Counted from the stretch's first letter, positions 1 to 10,512 are shown. The stretch: DNA of 64,000 nucleotides from Peribacillus sp. FSL P2-0133 (GCF_037975445.1 NZ_CP150254.1:4710001-4774000), one strand, 5' to 3'. Translations and numbers: made by a program. The notes: a model not told the origin generated them from the letters alone.

Positions 1-655
1 GGACGACCGCGTCTCGATCATCCTCTAATTCAACTTCGATCAAATAATAAGGTGTCTGATCTGGGGGCTGATAAAATTCTGTATCGTCACCTGTTCCTTT
101 TACATGTTTTTCCGCAATTGCAATTGCTTCCTTTTCTGTAATGATACTATCTGCCACCATTGTCGAGTCAATAATAGCTCCAGTATATGGGTCGAGTATT
201 AATGTGATTTTTTCGTCATTCTTATTTACCACTGCTTTATAAAAGGAATTGTCTTTCTCCTGCACAAAATCAATTTGTTCCAGATCACCTTGCGAGGAAA
301 TACGGGCCTTTATTTCTTTTTGGGTAAGTTGCTTTTGGGGTATGCTTTCCGTCGTTTCTTCAGCTGAATGAACTATGGTTTCTTTTTTTAGTGAACGAAC
401 TTCACCGCTTTTCGCATCCATCCTAATTTGATACACTCCGGTTTCAAGCTGCATTTCAATCTGATATTCTTCACCTTCACTTTTCGTTGTCTTTATAATG
501 GTTCCAGGATATTTATCCTTTGCCGTCTGGTTCACTTCTTCTTTCGTCAAGCTTTCCGCGGATAATGATGGAGCCCACCATTGAAATCCGACGAATAATA
601 GCAGACCGAAAACGAGAGTTGAACCAGCTGTTATCAGCATTTTTCTACTCTTCAT
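1..655 (-). CDS. PepSY-domain membrane-anchored protein, YkoI-like (partial at left edge)
   Basis: The frame runs from an ATG at 655 leftwards off the window, so only the N-terminal part is visible. It starts with a short basic segment and one hydrophobic helix (about residues 6-24), followed by two PepSY-like repeats: 'LTKEEVNQTAKDKYPG' with 'YQIRMDAKSGEVRSL', then 'LTQKEIKARI' with 'ILDPYTGAIID', and a third stretch beginning 'ITEKEAIAIAEKHV'. PepSY proteins are thought to inhibit or modulate extracytoplasmic proteases. It lies 80 bp downstream of a histidine kinase on the same strand, the order seen in Bacillus ykoG-ykoH-ykoI, so it is probably part of or a target of that system. The function is inferred from family and context. 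Confidence 0.8.
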   Translation of the reverse strand, partial: MKSRKMLITAGSTLVFGLLLFVGFQWWAPSLSAESLTKEEVNQTAKDKYPGTIIKTTKSEGEEYQIEMQLETGVYQIRMDAKSGEVRSLKKETIVHSAEETTESIPQKQLTQKEIKARISSQGDLEQIDFVQEKDNSFYKAVVNKNDEKITLILDPYTGAIIDSTMVADSIITEKEAIAIAEKHVKGTGDDTEFYQPPDQTPYYLIEVELEDDRDAVV

Positions 656-735
656 CGTAACCCCCATCCAACGTCATTCTAACTTTATTAATCTTGATAA
701 AATGAGACTATATAAGAATTCACTATTTAAGAGAC

Positions 736-2079
736 TTAATTAAATAAAAGAGTGACGATCGTTCCCCTGCCTTCGAGACTATCCATTTCAATCCGTACAT
801 CAATTGCATCAGCAATTTCCTTTGCCATGGAAAGCCCCAATCCTGATCCGCCTTGCTTTCGGCTTCTCGCTTTATCTACACGATAAAAGCGATCGAACAC
901 TTTTGGCAATTCAGCCTTTGGAATTCCATCCCCTCTGTCTTCGATGCGGATATATGCTTCATCACTTGTTTGTCCTATGTAGACTGCGATATGCTCGTCA
1001 CTATACTTTCTTGCATTGTCTAAAAAAATGAACAAAAGCTGTTTTAACTTTTGAATGTCCGTTACTGCTTCAATTGCATCGCCACTATAAATCTCCACTG
1101 TTCGATTGTACGCATTTTTATACACTTTCGCTAACTCTGCAATGATGTCGTTCAGAATGATGGTTTCCTTCTCTATATTCCATTTTTCCTGATGCTTTGC
1201 TAGCAGGAGCATTTCCTCTGTCATCTCTCTCATTCTTATGGCTTCAGAATGGATGGCCTCTATTGATTCAGCAAACAAATCAGGACGCTCCAACCCTTTT
1301 CTCTTCAAAAGACTTGCATAGCTTTCGATGACTGTTAGCGGTGTTTTTAATTCATGTGAAGCATTCGATACGAATTGCTCCTGTTTTTCGAAGTTAGCTT
1401 GCAGCAAATCGATCATGTGATTAAAGGTTTTCCCCATTTCCACAAGTTCATCTTTTGATTTTTCCTCTAGGCTAAGTCGCTTAAATTGGCCGCTTGTTTG
1501 AATCTCCTTCATCGTATCAATCATCGATCGAATCGGACGGGCGATGAAGTTACTAAGAATGGTGCTTGATATCAGAACAGGTATCATGGCAATGACCGTT
1601 ACAGCGATTAATACGATGCGCAGAACAGCGAGCATTTCCTCAGTAGCTGTAATGCTTTTGGTGATTTGTAGATTAACTACACTTCCATCGCCCCAAACGA
1701 TCGGGTTTGAAACGAATACATACTTTTTCTGATGATAAGTGATGATCGCGCTCTTCTCACCCGGATAAAAGCTACTATCCCGATTGCTTAATTGTTTTTC
1801 AGAATTGGATGTAACGACTGTTCCTTTTCGTTGACCTTCGTTTACAATACCGATCATGCCATCTATAGGCAGATAGGCCCGAAGTAAATCATTTGGTGAA
1901 ATATCATTAACATTTTTACTAACATCAAAGGAAATTTTCTTTGTCTCCGCTTTCGCACGATTAAGTTCATTCACCATCATCAGATTACTGAATACAAAAT
2001 AAATGGAAACATTCATTAAAAGGAGCAGGAAAATGAATAACACCGCTGTATATAAATTTATTTTCTTCCGAAGTCTCAT
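736..2079 (-). CDS. Sensor histidine kinase, YkoH-like
   Basis: A 447-residue membrane kinase. Visible parts in order are a membrane helix at about 12-33, an extracellular sensor region to about 150, a second helix at about 152-176, HAMP at about 177-230, a HisKA dimerisation helix with the phospho-acceptor His242 in 'SHELKTPLTV', and a HATPase domain with the N box 'FLDNARKYS', 'DRGDGIP' and 'GSGLGLSMA'. The start codon overlaps the stop of the upstream response regulator by 4 bp (ATGA), which points to translational coupling. It should phosphorylate that OmpR-type regulator. The signal is unknown; the PepSY protein downstream suggests cell-envelope or protease monitoring by analogy with ykoGHI. 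Confidence 0.93.
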   Translation of the reverse strand: MRLRKKINLYTAVLFIFLLLLMNVSIYFVFSNLMMVNELNRAKAETKKISFDVSKNVNDISPNDLLRAYLPIDGMIGIVNEGQRKGTVVTSNSEKQLSNRDSSFYPGEKSAIITYHQKKYVFVSNPIVWGDGSVVNLQITKSITATEEMLAVLRIVLIAVTVIAMIPVLISSTILSNFIARPIRSMIDTMKEIQTSGQFKRLSLEEKSKDELVEMGKTFNHMIDLLQANFEKQEQFVSNASHELKTPLTVIESYASLLKRKGLERPDLFAESIEAIHSEAIRMREMTEEMLLLAKHQEKWNIEKETIILNDIIAELAKVYKNAYNRTVEIYSGDAIEAVTDIQKLKQLLFIFLDNARKYSDEHIAVYIGQTSDEAYIRIEDRGDGIPKAELPKVFDRFYRVDKARSRKQGGSGLGLSMAKEIADAIDVRIEMDSLEGRGTIVTLLFN

Positions 2080-2777
2080 TTTGCATCCTTCATGACGTAA
2101 CCAACGCCTCTTACAGTATGGATAAGCGGCGTATCAAAGCCAAATTCGAGCTTTTTGCGAACATATCGGATATACACATCCACAACGTTTGTTTCTCCAT
2201 AGAAATCATACCCCCAAACCGCTTCCAGAATTTGATCCCGGTTTAGCACTTGACGCTTATTCTTCAGTAAATAAAGAAGTAAATCATACTCTTTCGGCGT
2301 TAGGGCAATTTGACTTTCACCTCTAATGACTTCGCGTGTTTTGACATTCACCTTTAAATCAGCGGTATTGAGCCATCCATCGTCCTCATCTTCTATTGAA
2401 GGTACAGCAGTCCGCATTCTTAAAACCGCACGAATTCGGGCTAGCAATTCCTCAATTTGGAAAGGTTTAGTAATGTAGTCATTCGCACCGAGATCAAGAC
2501 CGGAAACTTTATCTTCAACCGAGCCTTTTGCAGTTAACAGGATGACTGGAGTGGAATTGTTTTTCATACGAATTTTCCGAAGCAGCTCGATCCCGCTTAT
2601 GCCTGGAAGCATCACATCCAATAAGATCAAATCCCATTTTCCTGATCGATACGCTTTAAGGGCTTCATTTCCGTCCATTGCCTTTCCGATTTGGTAGCCT
2701 TCGATTTCAAGCTCCAATTCAAGCAGTCTTAAGATTTTTTCTTCGTCTTCCACGATTAGTATTGATTCTTCACTCAT
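2076..2777 (-). CDS. OmpR-family response regulator, YkoG-like
   Basis: The receiver domain (about residues 5-117) has the acidic pair in 'VEDEEK', phospho-acceptor Asp54 in 'ILLDVMLPG', Thr82 and Lys104 in 'ITKPF'. The C-terminal half is a winged helix with 'LTPKEYDLLLYLLKN' and 'TVRGVGYVM', as in OmpR/PhoB proteins. The frame is open for 21 codons further upstream, but the ATG at 2777 has a strong AGAGGAGG site nine bases before it and begins 'MSEESILIVEDE', so I place the start there (233 residues). It is the first gene of an operon with the kinase and the PepSY protein. Confidence 0.94.
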   Translation of the reverse strand: MSEESILIVEDEEKILRLLELELEIEGYQIGKAMDGNEALKAYRSGKWDLILLDVMLPGISGIELLRKIRMKNNSTPVILLTAKGSVEDKVSGLDLGANDYITKPFQIEELLARIRAVLRMRTAVPSIEDEDDGWLNTADLKVNVKTREVIRGESQIALTPKEYDLLLYLLKNKRQVLNRDQILEAVWGYDFYGETNVVDVYIRYVRKKLEFGFDTPLIHTVRGVGYVMKDAK

Positions 2778-3041
2778 TTGTAAGGCCTCCTCTGCGGGGG
2801 TTGTTTGTGTGGGACTGTCCCTATTTATGTATTCTGTCAAACAAAGATACTACAGTTAGAATACTAATAAAATAGGGTATTATAACGGGTTAATAGGGCC
2901 TAATACTAGAGGCTATCGTGAGTACATGGAAACGATTTTTTTTCGGAATGGTTCCCATCCAATAGATACGAACATGCTGAAATAGCATCACTTGAATAGA
3001 AAACTGCGAATTTACGACGTTATTAAAATCCAAATATAAAA

Positions 3042-3081
3042 AAGCCCAATTTCCCGGTGTTACAGGCGGGAAATTGGGCTT
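3042..3081 (-). terminator. Rho-independent terminator of rph
   Basis: A perfect 15-bp stem (AAGCCCAATTTCCCG with its complement) around a 10-base loop, followed on the minus strand by TTTTTTATA. It lies 52 bp after the stop codon of the rifampin phosphotransferase gene. Confidence 0.9.
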
Positions 3082-3133
3082 TGGTTACTACGTGAAAGCG
3101 AATGGTCTTTATTTATGATTTAAATGTAATGAA

Positions 3134-5764
<2,631 letters not shown>

Positions 5765-5813
5765 TTATCGCTCAATACCAAGACGAATTCTATGACAAAA
5801 ATTGTTCATCTGA

Positions 5814-5867
5814 TCAACCAATTGCGCGGTTCGCTCGTTCTTGCTCCTGGCGAAGTTCCATGTTCAT
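5814..5867 (-). CDS. 17-codon leader ORF upstream of rph
   Basis: Reading toward rph there is AAAGGAG, seven bases, then ATG and 17 codons (MNMELRQEQERANRAIG) ending in TGA. The ribosome site is as good as that of any gene in the window. The stop is 64 bp before the rph start. It is very short, so coding status is uncertain. It could be a regulatory leader peptide that senses translation or rifamycin stress. It could also be the relic N-terminus of a HelD-type RNA polymerase-associated helicase, whose N-termini have this kind of Glu/Gln/Arg-rich coiled coil; this comparison is from memory only. A frameshifted continuation stays open for another 15 or so codons. Confidence 0.45.
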   Translation of the reverse strand: MNMELRQEQERANRAIG

Positions 5868-5906
5868 CAAACACTCCTTTAAAAAAATAAAATTAGGGGT
5901 TGACTG

Positions 5907-5962
5907 AAAAGGATTTTATGAAGTATAATTAAAATAGGGATGATTTATATAAAAATCCTTTT
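5907..5962. promoter_or_regulatory. Inverted repeat in the rph promoter region
   Basis: The arms are AAAAGGATTTTAT and ATAAAAATCCTTTT, separated by about 29 bp of AT-rich DNA that contains promoter-like TATAATT/TTATAC sequences. It lies 40-95 bp upstream of the leader ORF. It does not resemble the 19-bp rifamycin-associated element (RAE) known upstream of actinobacterial rifamycin-resistance genes. A role as operator is inference. Confidence 0.35.
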
Positions 5963-6086
5963 ACAATGTATAACTATATAAATTTACCACAGTTTTTCTT
6001 TTTTATCAATGATTAAAGGAAGAAAAATTCCACAAGACAATTGACTGCAAAAAATGCAATTTAAAATGATAATGAATTCCAATATT

Positions 6087-6125
6087 AAAAAGCCCAATTT
6101 CTATATTAAGAAATCGGGCTTTTTT
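6087..6125 (+). terminator. Terminator-like hairpin
   Basis: AAGCCCAATTTCT pairs with AGAAATCGGGCTT and is followed by TTTTTTC on the plus strand, with an A-run on the other side. The hairpin and the flank 'CGTTACCCCATTAAAGTGCCCTTTAA' recur almost unchanged at 13341-13420, so this is also a repeated sequence. No plus-strand gene ends here. Confidence 0.6.
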
Positions 6126-6155
6126 CGTTACCCCATTAAAGTGCCCTTTAATAAG

Positions 6156-6199
6156 AACAATGAGAACACTGCTATTAACAGTGTTCTCATTGTTTTTTT
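6156..6199. terminator. Terminator after the SRPBCC gene
   Basis: A perfect 16-bp stem (AACAATGAGAACACTG and its complement, seven-base loop). There is a strong T-run on the plus strand and a weaker TTCTTATT on the minus strand. It sits about 20 bp beyond the stop of the minus-strand SRPBCC gene. Confidence 0.75.
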
Positions 6200-6217
6200 G
6201 TTCTTCATCGATCTATA

Positions 6218-6715
6218 TCAGTTTTCAGAAATATTCGAGAGGTAATCAGCGAGTTGAACGAAGGTTCCTGAAAAGCCCGCCTGTACCATTTCCTGCGACT
6301 CCTCGTAAGTTTTCATTTCCTCCTCAGTCGGTGATACAGGTGTCCCAATCATCGTAAGTACTGCTTTACCTTCATGCTCGGTGAATGTAAAAGTATTGAG
6401 AATTTCCAATGGCCAGCTGTCGTTAAAAGGAGCACGTACGATGTTACCCTTTTCATCAGAAAAGAAAGAGGTGTAAACAAGTTTCTCTGGAGCATTTACT
6501 TCTTGATAAACGAATTTGACCCACATTACATTACCGTCAGGAGATGTCTGGCTGTAATGTAAGACACCATCCTCACGAAGCTCAAACTTGGAAATATTAA
6601 AAGCCCATCCTTTTGGGCCCCACCAGTTCTGCAGATGTTCTGATTCGGTAAATGCCTTAAATACAAGCTCACGAGTAGCGTTGAAACTTCGGGTAATTTC
6701 AGTTTTTGTAAACAT
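6218..6715 (-). CDS. SRPBCC/AHSA1 (Aha1-like) domain protein
   Basis: A 165-residue protein of the AHSA1 group of START/SRPBCC proteins. It starts 'TRSFNATRELVFKAFTESEHLQNWWGPKG', the family's standard opening, and contains 'LEILNTFTFTEHEGKAVLTM' and the C-terminal helix 'GFSGTFVQLADYL'. Members form a helix-grip cavity that binds hydrophobic ligands, and in bacteria they are commonly encoded next to an ArsR-family repressor. Here the upstream gene is exactly such an ArsR gene, but only its C-terminal part remains (6729-6893), so normal regulation is probably lost. The ligand is unknown. Confidence 0.9.
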   Translation of the reverse strand: MFTKTEITRSFNATRELVFKAFTESEHLQNWWGPKGWAFNISKFELREDGVLHYSQTSPDGNVMWVKFVYQEVNAPEKLVYTSFFSDEKGNIVRAPFNDSWPLEILNTFTFTEHEGKAVLTMIGTPVSPTEEEMKTYEESQEMVQAGFSGTFVQLADYLSNISEN

Positions 6716-6728
6716 TTTATTCCTCCGA

Positions 6729-6893
6729 TTATTGTGTTTTATTTTGTAGCTCCTTCAGATAAAGTTCCAAGCTGTCGAGTTTTTCTTCCCATATTTCACG
6801 ATACTGTTCCAACCAAATGTTTAATGCCTTAAAGGGTTCTAAACGAAGCTTATAAATTCGACGACCAAGAGCACTTAATAATGTAGTATTCAT
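6729..6893 (-). pseudogene. Truncated ArsR-family regulator (C-terminal remnant)
   Basis: A 54-codon frame. From residue 9 it reads 'LGRRIYKLRLEPFKALNIW', and 'WLEQYREIWEEKLDSLELYL' follows. This is the typical end of ArsR-family repressors that accompany SRPBCC/AHSA1 genes. The winged-helix DNA-binding part is missing: the first eight codons are unrelated and the sequence upstream is AT-rich with no continuing frame. It ends 14 bp before the start of the SRPBCC gene. I interpret it as a 5'-deleted gene rather than a functional small protein. Confidence 0.65.
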
Positions 6894-7109
6894 CTTTACA
6901 CCACGTTTTATTAGAATTATATTCCTTCACGTGGAGAATAAAAAAATGATATTTTTGTACATAATGATACATGTTTAAGTTTTTAATAAAAAAAGAATGA
7001 TTTAGAAGTTTTTACTCGAAAACAGAACTTATGTTCGTATATACTGATAAGACAATCTTGGTAGCAGTTATCACTAAGGAATCCAATCTTAATTCAAAGG
7101 AGAATGAAA

Positions 7110-7514
7110 ATGATTAAACCTTATTTAATGTTTAATAGAGAATGCGAAGAGGCTTTCAAACTTTATATTGAGGCTTTTGGCGGGGAACTTATTGCGATGC
7201 AAAAATATAGTGAGCTCCCTTCAAGTCCAGACTTTCCTGTTGAAGAGAGTGATAAAGAACTTGTTCTACACTCACAAATAAGAATAACAGAAGATGGATT
7301 TATTATGGGTTCTGATTCAAAACGCGAATTGAATGATAGTGACAAAGTGGTTGTAAGTGTGGAGCTTAACTCGGAGGAAAAAGCCAGAAAGGCATGGAAC
7401 ATTTTAAAAGAAGATGGATCTATACATATGGATCTTCATGAAACATTCTTTGCGAAACTTCACGGTTCGTTGAAGGATAAATTCGGTATTTCATGGATGT
7501 TTACTGTCAATTAA
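7110..7514 (+). CDS. VOC/PhnB-like glyoxalase-fold protein
   Basis: A 134-residue single-domain protein of the PhnB/'3-demethylubiquinone methyltransferase-like' group of vicinal oxygen chelate proteins. The N-terminus 'KPYLMFNRECEEAFKLYIEAFGGEL' and the end 'DKFGISWMFTVN' are characteristic. An ATG six bases earlier is only one base after the GGAG, so the ATG at 7110, with GGAG seven bases before it, is the better start. No enzymatic activity can be assigned. It is a single gene followed by a terminator. Confidence 0.85.
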   Translation: MIKPYLMFNRECEEAFKLYIEAFGGELIAMQKYSELPSSPDFPVEESDKELVLHSQIRITEDGFIMGSDSKRELNDSDKVVVSVELNSEEKARKAWNILKEDGSIHMDLHETFFAKLHGSLKDKFGISWMFTVN

Positions 7515-7543
7515 AACGATACTTGAATCCAAGGCCAAAAGAC

Positions 7544-7570
7544 GACCGGTTATTTGACTGGTTGTTTTTT
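7544..7570 (+). terminator. Terminator of the VOC gene
   Basis: ACCGGT and ACTGGT form a short stem with one G-T pair around a six-base loop, followed by TGTTTTTTATT. It lies 30 bp after the stop codon. Confidence 0.6.
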
Positions 7571-7596
7571 ATTATTCGATTTAAAAAGTTCCTCAA

Positions 7597-7690
7597 CAAT
7601 CTGGCCCAATTGTTGAACAATCTGTCTTTAGCCCCATAAAAAAAGAGCTGCCGATGCAACTCCTTTATTGAAGTAAGGCCTGTTAATTCT
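7597..7690 (-). repeat. 3'-end intergenic repeat, copy 1
   Basis: Contains the long version of the family ('CAATCTGGCCCAATTGTTGAACAA') plus 'CCATAAAAAAAGAGCTGC' and 'TTGAAGTAAGGCCTGTTA'. It abuts the stop of the minus-strand gene at 7692 and gives that gene a GAGCTG/CAACTC-type hairpin. Confidence 0.7.
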
Positions 7691-7691
7691 C

Positions 7692-7979
7692 TCAATACAA
7701 AAAAAATAGTGTGAACCATACAAACGCAACACCAAAATCTAATAACAGCCAACTCTTATTTTCCTTTTTTAAGAGTCTTTCGAATGCGTCTATTATTGAA
7801 CCAATTCCTAATAAGATTAATAAATATTTTATGAAATTAAAATTAAACTCATTTATTAACCCTAATATTAAATTCAAGCCCATTAATATTATCATTAAAT
7901 ATCTAATCAGAGTAAATGGTCTTGTACTCTCACTTTTTTCAAAAAACAATCCCATTACATCTTTCAACTTATTTGACAT
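7692..7979 (-). CDS. Small membrane protein, unknown function
   Basis: A 95-residue protein not recognised from any named family. A charged N-terminus of about 22 residues is followed by hydrophobic segments at about 25-44, 49-63 and 77-94, so two or three membrane helices. GGGGGA precedes the ATG at 7979 by six bases. It has no operon partner. The low-GC composition matches its surroundings, and the ORF looks genuine from its ribosome site and hydrophobicity pattern. Confidence 0.6.
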   Translation of the reverse strand: MSNKLKDVMGLFFEKSESTRPFTLIRYLMIILMGLNLILGLINEFNFNFIKYLLILLGIGSIIDAFERLLKKENKSWLLLDFGVAFVWFTLFFLY

Positions 7980-8040
7980 TAAATTTCCCCCATAAAACTA
8001 CAATCAAAATTTAATAAACTATACCATAAGCAAACTGGTC

Positions 8041-8127
8041 TTCTTCAACATAGCTGACCTTTTGGTGCATAAGAAAAAGAGCTGCAGATCAGCTCCTGGT
8101 AATGAAGTAAAGCACCCGTTAATTGGA
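8041..8127 (-). repeat. 3'-end intergenic repeat, copy 2
   Basis: A diverged copy with 'GCATAAGAAAAAGAGCTGCAGATCAGCTC' and 'GAAGTAAAGCACCCGTTAATT'. It lies just beyond the 3' end of alaX on the minus strand. Confidence 0.65.
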
Positions 8128-8236
8128 TTACAATTGGCAGCTGCAGCTTGGGATAAAAATATTGATCTATTTGATGCTGCCGTTTATGGAACTATTCCCG
8201 TATATTCCTCATTGATAAAAGAAGGGATAGCAGAAC

Positions 8237-8956
8237 TTAATCCAATAGTTGAATTTTAATCCTTTTTTTCGTGGGACCTTTTTGTTGAATTTTCATAATG
8301 GAAAAGTCTTTAATTTCATTTGTGTTGTTGACGTGAGTTCCGCCACATGCTTGCTCATCAATATCATTTATTTGAACGATTCGAATTTCGTTAAGAGAAG
8401 CTGGAAGTAAATTAATGACCGTTTTAATAACCCCTTCCTTTTGCTCTGCCTCAGTCCTGCTAATTGTTTTCGTGTAAACATTATGGGGGTGTGCCAGTAC
8501 CTTCTTTATCGATTGTTCTAATTGTTCAAATGGTATTTCTCCCATTATTTCAGGAGAAAAAGACAGCTCTAATCTCGCATGTTCTTTTTCAATTTGACTG
8601 CTTGTAGCTAAAGCATTGTAATGTTGATATAAATAACCTGAAATGACATGCAATAATGTGTGATACTGCATATTCTGAAACCGCCAAGACCAGTCAATCT
8701 CCATTTCTACCGTTTGATTAATATCCTGTAATGGGCGTTCTAGTTCATGAATGATTTCACCATCTATTTTTTTTACTGTTAATATATTATAAGTTTCATC
8801 ACCTTGTTTAATAACCCCTCGGTCACAAGGCTGCCCACCGCCACCTGGATAAAAAATGGTTTGCTCGAACACGACAAACCGGTCTTGTATCGAAACAATA
8901 TTTGCCGAACATTCTTTTAGATAACTATTGTCTGAATATAACTCTATCGTGGCCAT
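8237..8956 (-). CDS. alaX: Alanyl-tRNA editing protein AlaX-M type
   Basis: A 239-residue stand-alone editing domain homologous to the editing and C-Ala-linked region of alanyl-tRNA synthetase. It hydrolyses Ser-tRNA(Ala) or Gly-tRNA(Ala) in trans. The zinc ligands are all present: His99 and His103 in 'QYHTLLHVISG' and Cys204 and His208 in 'QACGGTHVN'. The N-terminal 'TIFYPGGGGQPCDRG' is the usual AlaX-M/AlaRS second-domain motif. Its start lies inside the end of the upstream threonine aldolase gene (32-bp overlap) with AAAGGAG seven bases before the ATG, so the two are co-translated. The link between threonine/serine metabolism and serine mischarging control is suggestive. Confidence 0.93.
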   Translation of the reverse strand: MATIELYSDNSYLKECSANIVSIQDRFVVFEQTIFYPGGGGQPCDRGVIKQGDETYNILTVKKIDGEIIHELERPLQDINQTVEMEIDWSWRFQNMQYHTLLHVISGYLYQHYNALATSSQIEKEHARLELSFSPEIMGEIPFEQLEQSIKKVLAHPHNVYTKTISRTEAEQKEGVIKTVINLLPASLNEIRIVQINDIDEQACGGTHVNNTNEIKDFSIMKIQQKGPTKKRIKIQLLD

Positions 8957-10001
8957 TTTTTTCTCCTTTTGTTGCCTTGATATCCTCTACCAGCATTTCA
9001 ACATGTTCTTTTTTCGTAGCCCAACTGGTACAAAATCTCACAGCACTGTGTGTAGCATCGACCTTTTCCCAGAAGGAGAATGAATACTTTTTGCCTAATT
9101 CCAAAATTACATCTTCAGGCAAAATGGGAAACTGCTGATTTGATGTGGAATCATATCGTAATGAAAATCCATTTTCAACAAATGCTTCTCGAATCATCAT
9201 TGACATTTCCACGGCATGATTAGAAATTTCATAGTATAAGCCATCTTCAAATAAGGTTTCAAACTGGATCCCCAATAGTCTCCCTTTAGCCAGTAATCCT
9301 CCCTTTTGCTTGATAAAATACCGGAAATCCTTTTTCAGGGCATCATTCATGATGACTGCCGCTTCACCAAACATTGCACCAACTTTCGTTCCCCCTATAT
9401 AGAACACATCACATAGCCTTGCAACATCTGCCAAGGTTAAATCGCTGTCTTTTGAAGCCAAACCATACCCTAATCTAGCTCCATCCAATACCAATGGCAA
9501 ACCACATTCCCGGCAAACTTTACTTAATGCTTCCAATTCGGCTTTACTATAAGTCGTTCCATTTTCCGTAGGGTTAGAAATGTAAACCAAGCCTGGCTGT
9601 ACCATATGCTCATAAGTAACATCATTCCAGTGAGCATCATATAATTCTTTCACCTGTTCAGCTTGAATTTTTCCATCATCACTCGGCAAAGTAAGTATTT
9701 TATGACCAGTGGCTTCAATTGCTCCTGTTTCATGTACCGCGATATGCCCGGTAATTGCAGCAACTGCACCTTGGTGTGGCCGTAAAATTGAAGCGATGAT
9801 AGTTGTATTCGTTTGTGTTCCCCCTACTAAAAAGTGTATATCTGCATTCGCCGCATCACACTCTTTTCGAATGTAAGCTCTCGCCTTTTCACAGTGTTCA
9901 TCCACTCCATATCCGGGTGTTTGTTCTTCATTGGTTTCTATTAATCGTTTCAGAATTCGCTCATGAGCACCTTCTGTATAATCATTTTCAAAACGTATCA
10001 T
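8925..10001 (-). CDS. Low-specificity L-threonine aldolase-type beta-eliminating lyase
   Basis: A 358-residue PLP-dependent enzyme of the LtaE family, which splits threonine or allo-threonine to glycine and acetaldehyde. The PLP lysine is Lys206 in 'YIGGTKVGAMFGEA'. Other family features are 'NDYTEGAHERIL' at the start, 'HIAVHETGAIEATGHKI' and 'LVLDGARLGYGL'. The start codon follows the marR stop by one base and uses GGGGAG inside the end of marR. It is the middle gene of a marR-aldolase-alaX operon. Substrate preference cannot be told from sequence; beta-hydroxy amino acids other than threonine are possible. Confidence 0.92.
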   Translation of the reverse strand: MIRFENDYTEGAHERILKRLIETNEEQTPGYGVDEHCEKARAYIRKECDAANADIHFLVGGTQTNTTIIASILRPHQGAVAAITGHIAVHETGAIEATGHKILTLPSDDGKIQAEQVKELYDAHWNDVTYEHMVQPGLVYISNPTENGTTYSKAELEALSKVCRECGLPLVLDGARLGYGLASKDSDLTLADVARLCDVFYIGGTKVGAMFGEAAVIMNDALKKDFRYFIKQKGGLLAKGRLLGIQFETLFEDGLYYEISNHAVEMSMMIREAFVENGFSLRYDSTSNQQFPILPEDVILELGKKYSFSFWEKVDATHSAVRFCTSWATKKEHVEMLVEDIKATKGEKNGHDRVIFRQ

Positions 10002-10002
10002 C

Positions 10003-10446
10003 CTATATTCTCCCCAAACTATCTAATTTTTTCTGAATGAACATCATAGAAGCATGGATTTCTTTTATTTCATTTTGTGATAATCCTTGGAATAACCTCA
10101 CTATTTGTTCATCAGATCTTTCATTAAGCTGGTTAAAAAGAGTCATCCCTTCAGGGGTCAACCGAATCAGACTAGTTCTGTTATCCAAGGTCGAGTTTTC
10201 CTTCATGACCAGTCCATCTTTACTCAGCTTGTTAATTATTCTGCTCATATAGCTGCGGTCGATTTCCAGCTTATCAACTAAATTGTTTGCTATACACTGC
10301 TCCATCAAACCGATTTCTAAAATTACCCGTGCCTCAGTGAAAGAATACCCGGTATCCAAAATATGCTTATCCAATACACCAAGTATATTCGTATAAAATC
10401 TATTGAATTGCCGTATATCAGCCATGGTATTTTTACTTATATTCAT
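10003..10446 (-). CDS. MarR-family transcriptional regulator
   Basis: A 147-residue winged-helix regulator. The recognition region reads 'NLVDKLEIDRSYMSRIINKLSKDGLV', with the wing 'ENSTLDNRTSLIRLTPEG', both typical of MarR proteins. AAGGAAG lies six bases before the ATG. It is the first gene of an operon with threonine aldolase and alaX, and its own promoter is overlapped by three TCCACTA half-sites (10463-10503), so autoregulation is very likely. The effector is unknown; the operon suggests an amino acid or an aldehyde. Confidence 0.93.
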   Translation of the reverse strand: MNISKNTMADIRQFNRFYTNILGVLDKHILDTGYSFTEARVILEIGLMEQCIANNLVDKLEIDRSYMSRIINKLSKDGLVMKENSTLDNRTSLIRLTPEGMTLFNQLNERSDEQIVRLFQGLSQNEIKEIHASMMFIQKKLDSLGRI

Positions 10447-10462
10447 TCTTTACTTCCTTTTT

Positions 10463-10512
10463 TAGTGGACTTAATCCACTAATACAATATTGTAATTAGT
10501 GGACTTTGTCAA
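10463..10512 (-). promoter_or_regulatory. Promoter with overlapping MarR operator
   Basis: On the minus strand TTGACA (10512-10507), 17 bp, then TATTGT (10489-10484) form a good sigma-A promoter for the marR operon. TCCACTA occurs three times: 10503-10497 in the spacer, and as an inverted pair at 10463-10469 and 10475-10481 just downstream of the -10. The outer two also form an interrupted palindrome centred on ACAATATTGT. This layout would let a MarR dimer block the promoter. Confidence 0.8.

Noticed and set aside
6054..6357. Two overlapping plus-strand ORFs
   Set aside because: They run through two terminator hairpins and the antisense of the SRPBCC gene and have no ribosome sites.
7507..7752. 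81-codon minus-strand ORF
   Set aside because: It is made of intergenic repeat copy 1 and its flank and lies across the 3' end of the gene at 7692.
8062..8259. 65-codon plus-strand frame ending 'DLFDAAVYGTIPVYSSLIKE'
   Set aside because: The right half looks faintly protein-like, but the left half is intergenic repeat sequence, there is no ribosome site, and the end overlaps alaX. At most a gene scrap.
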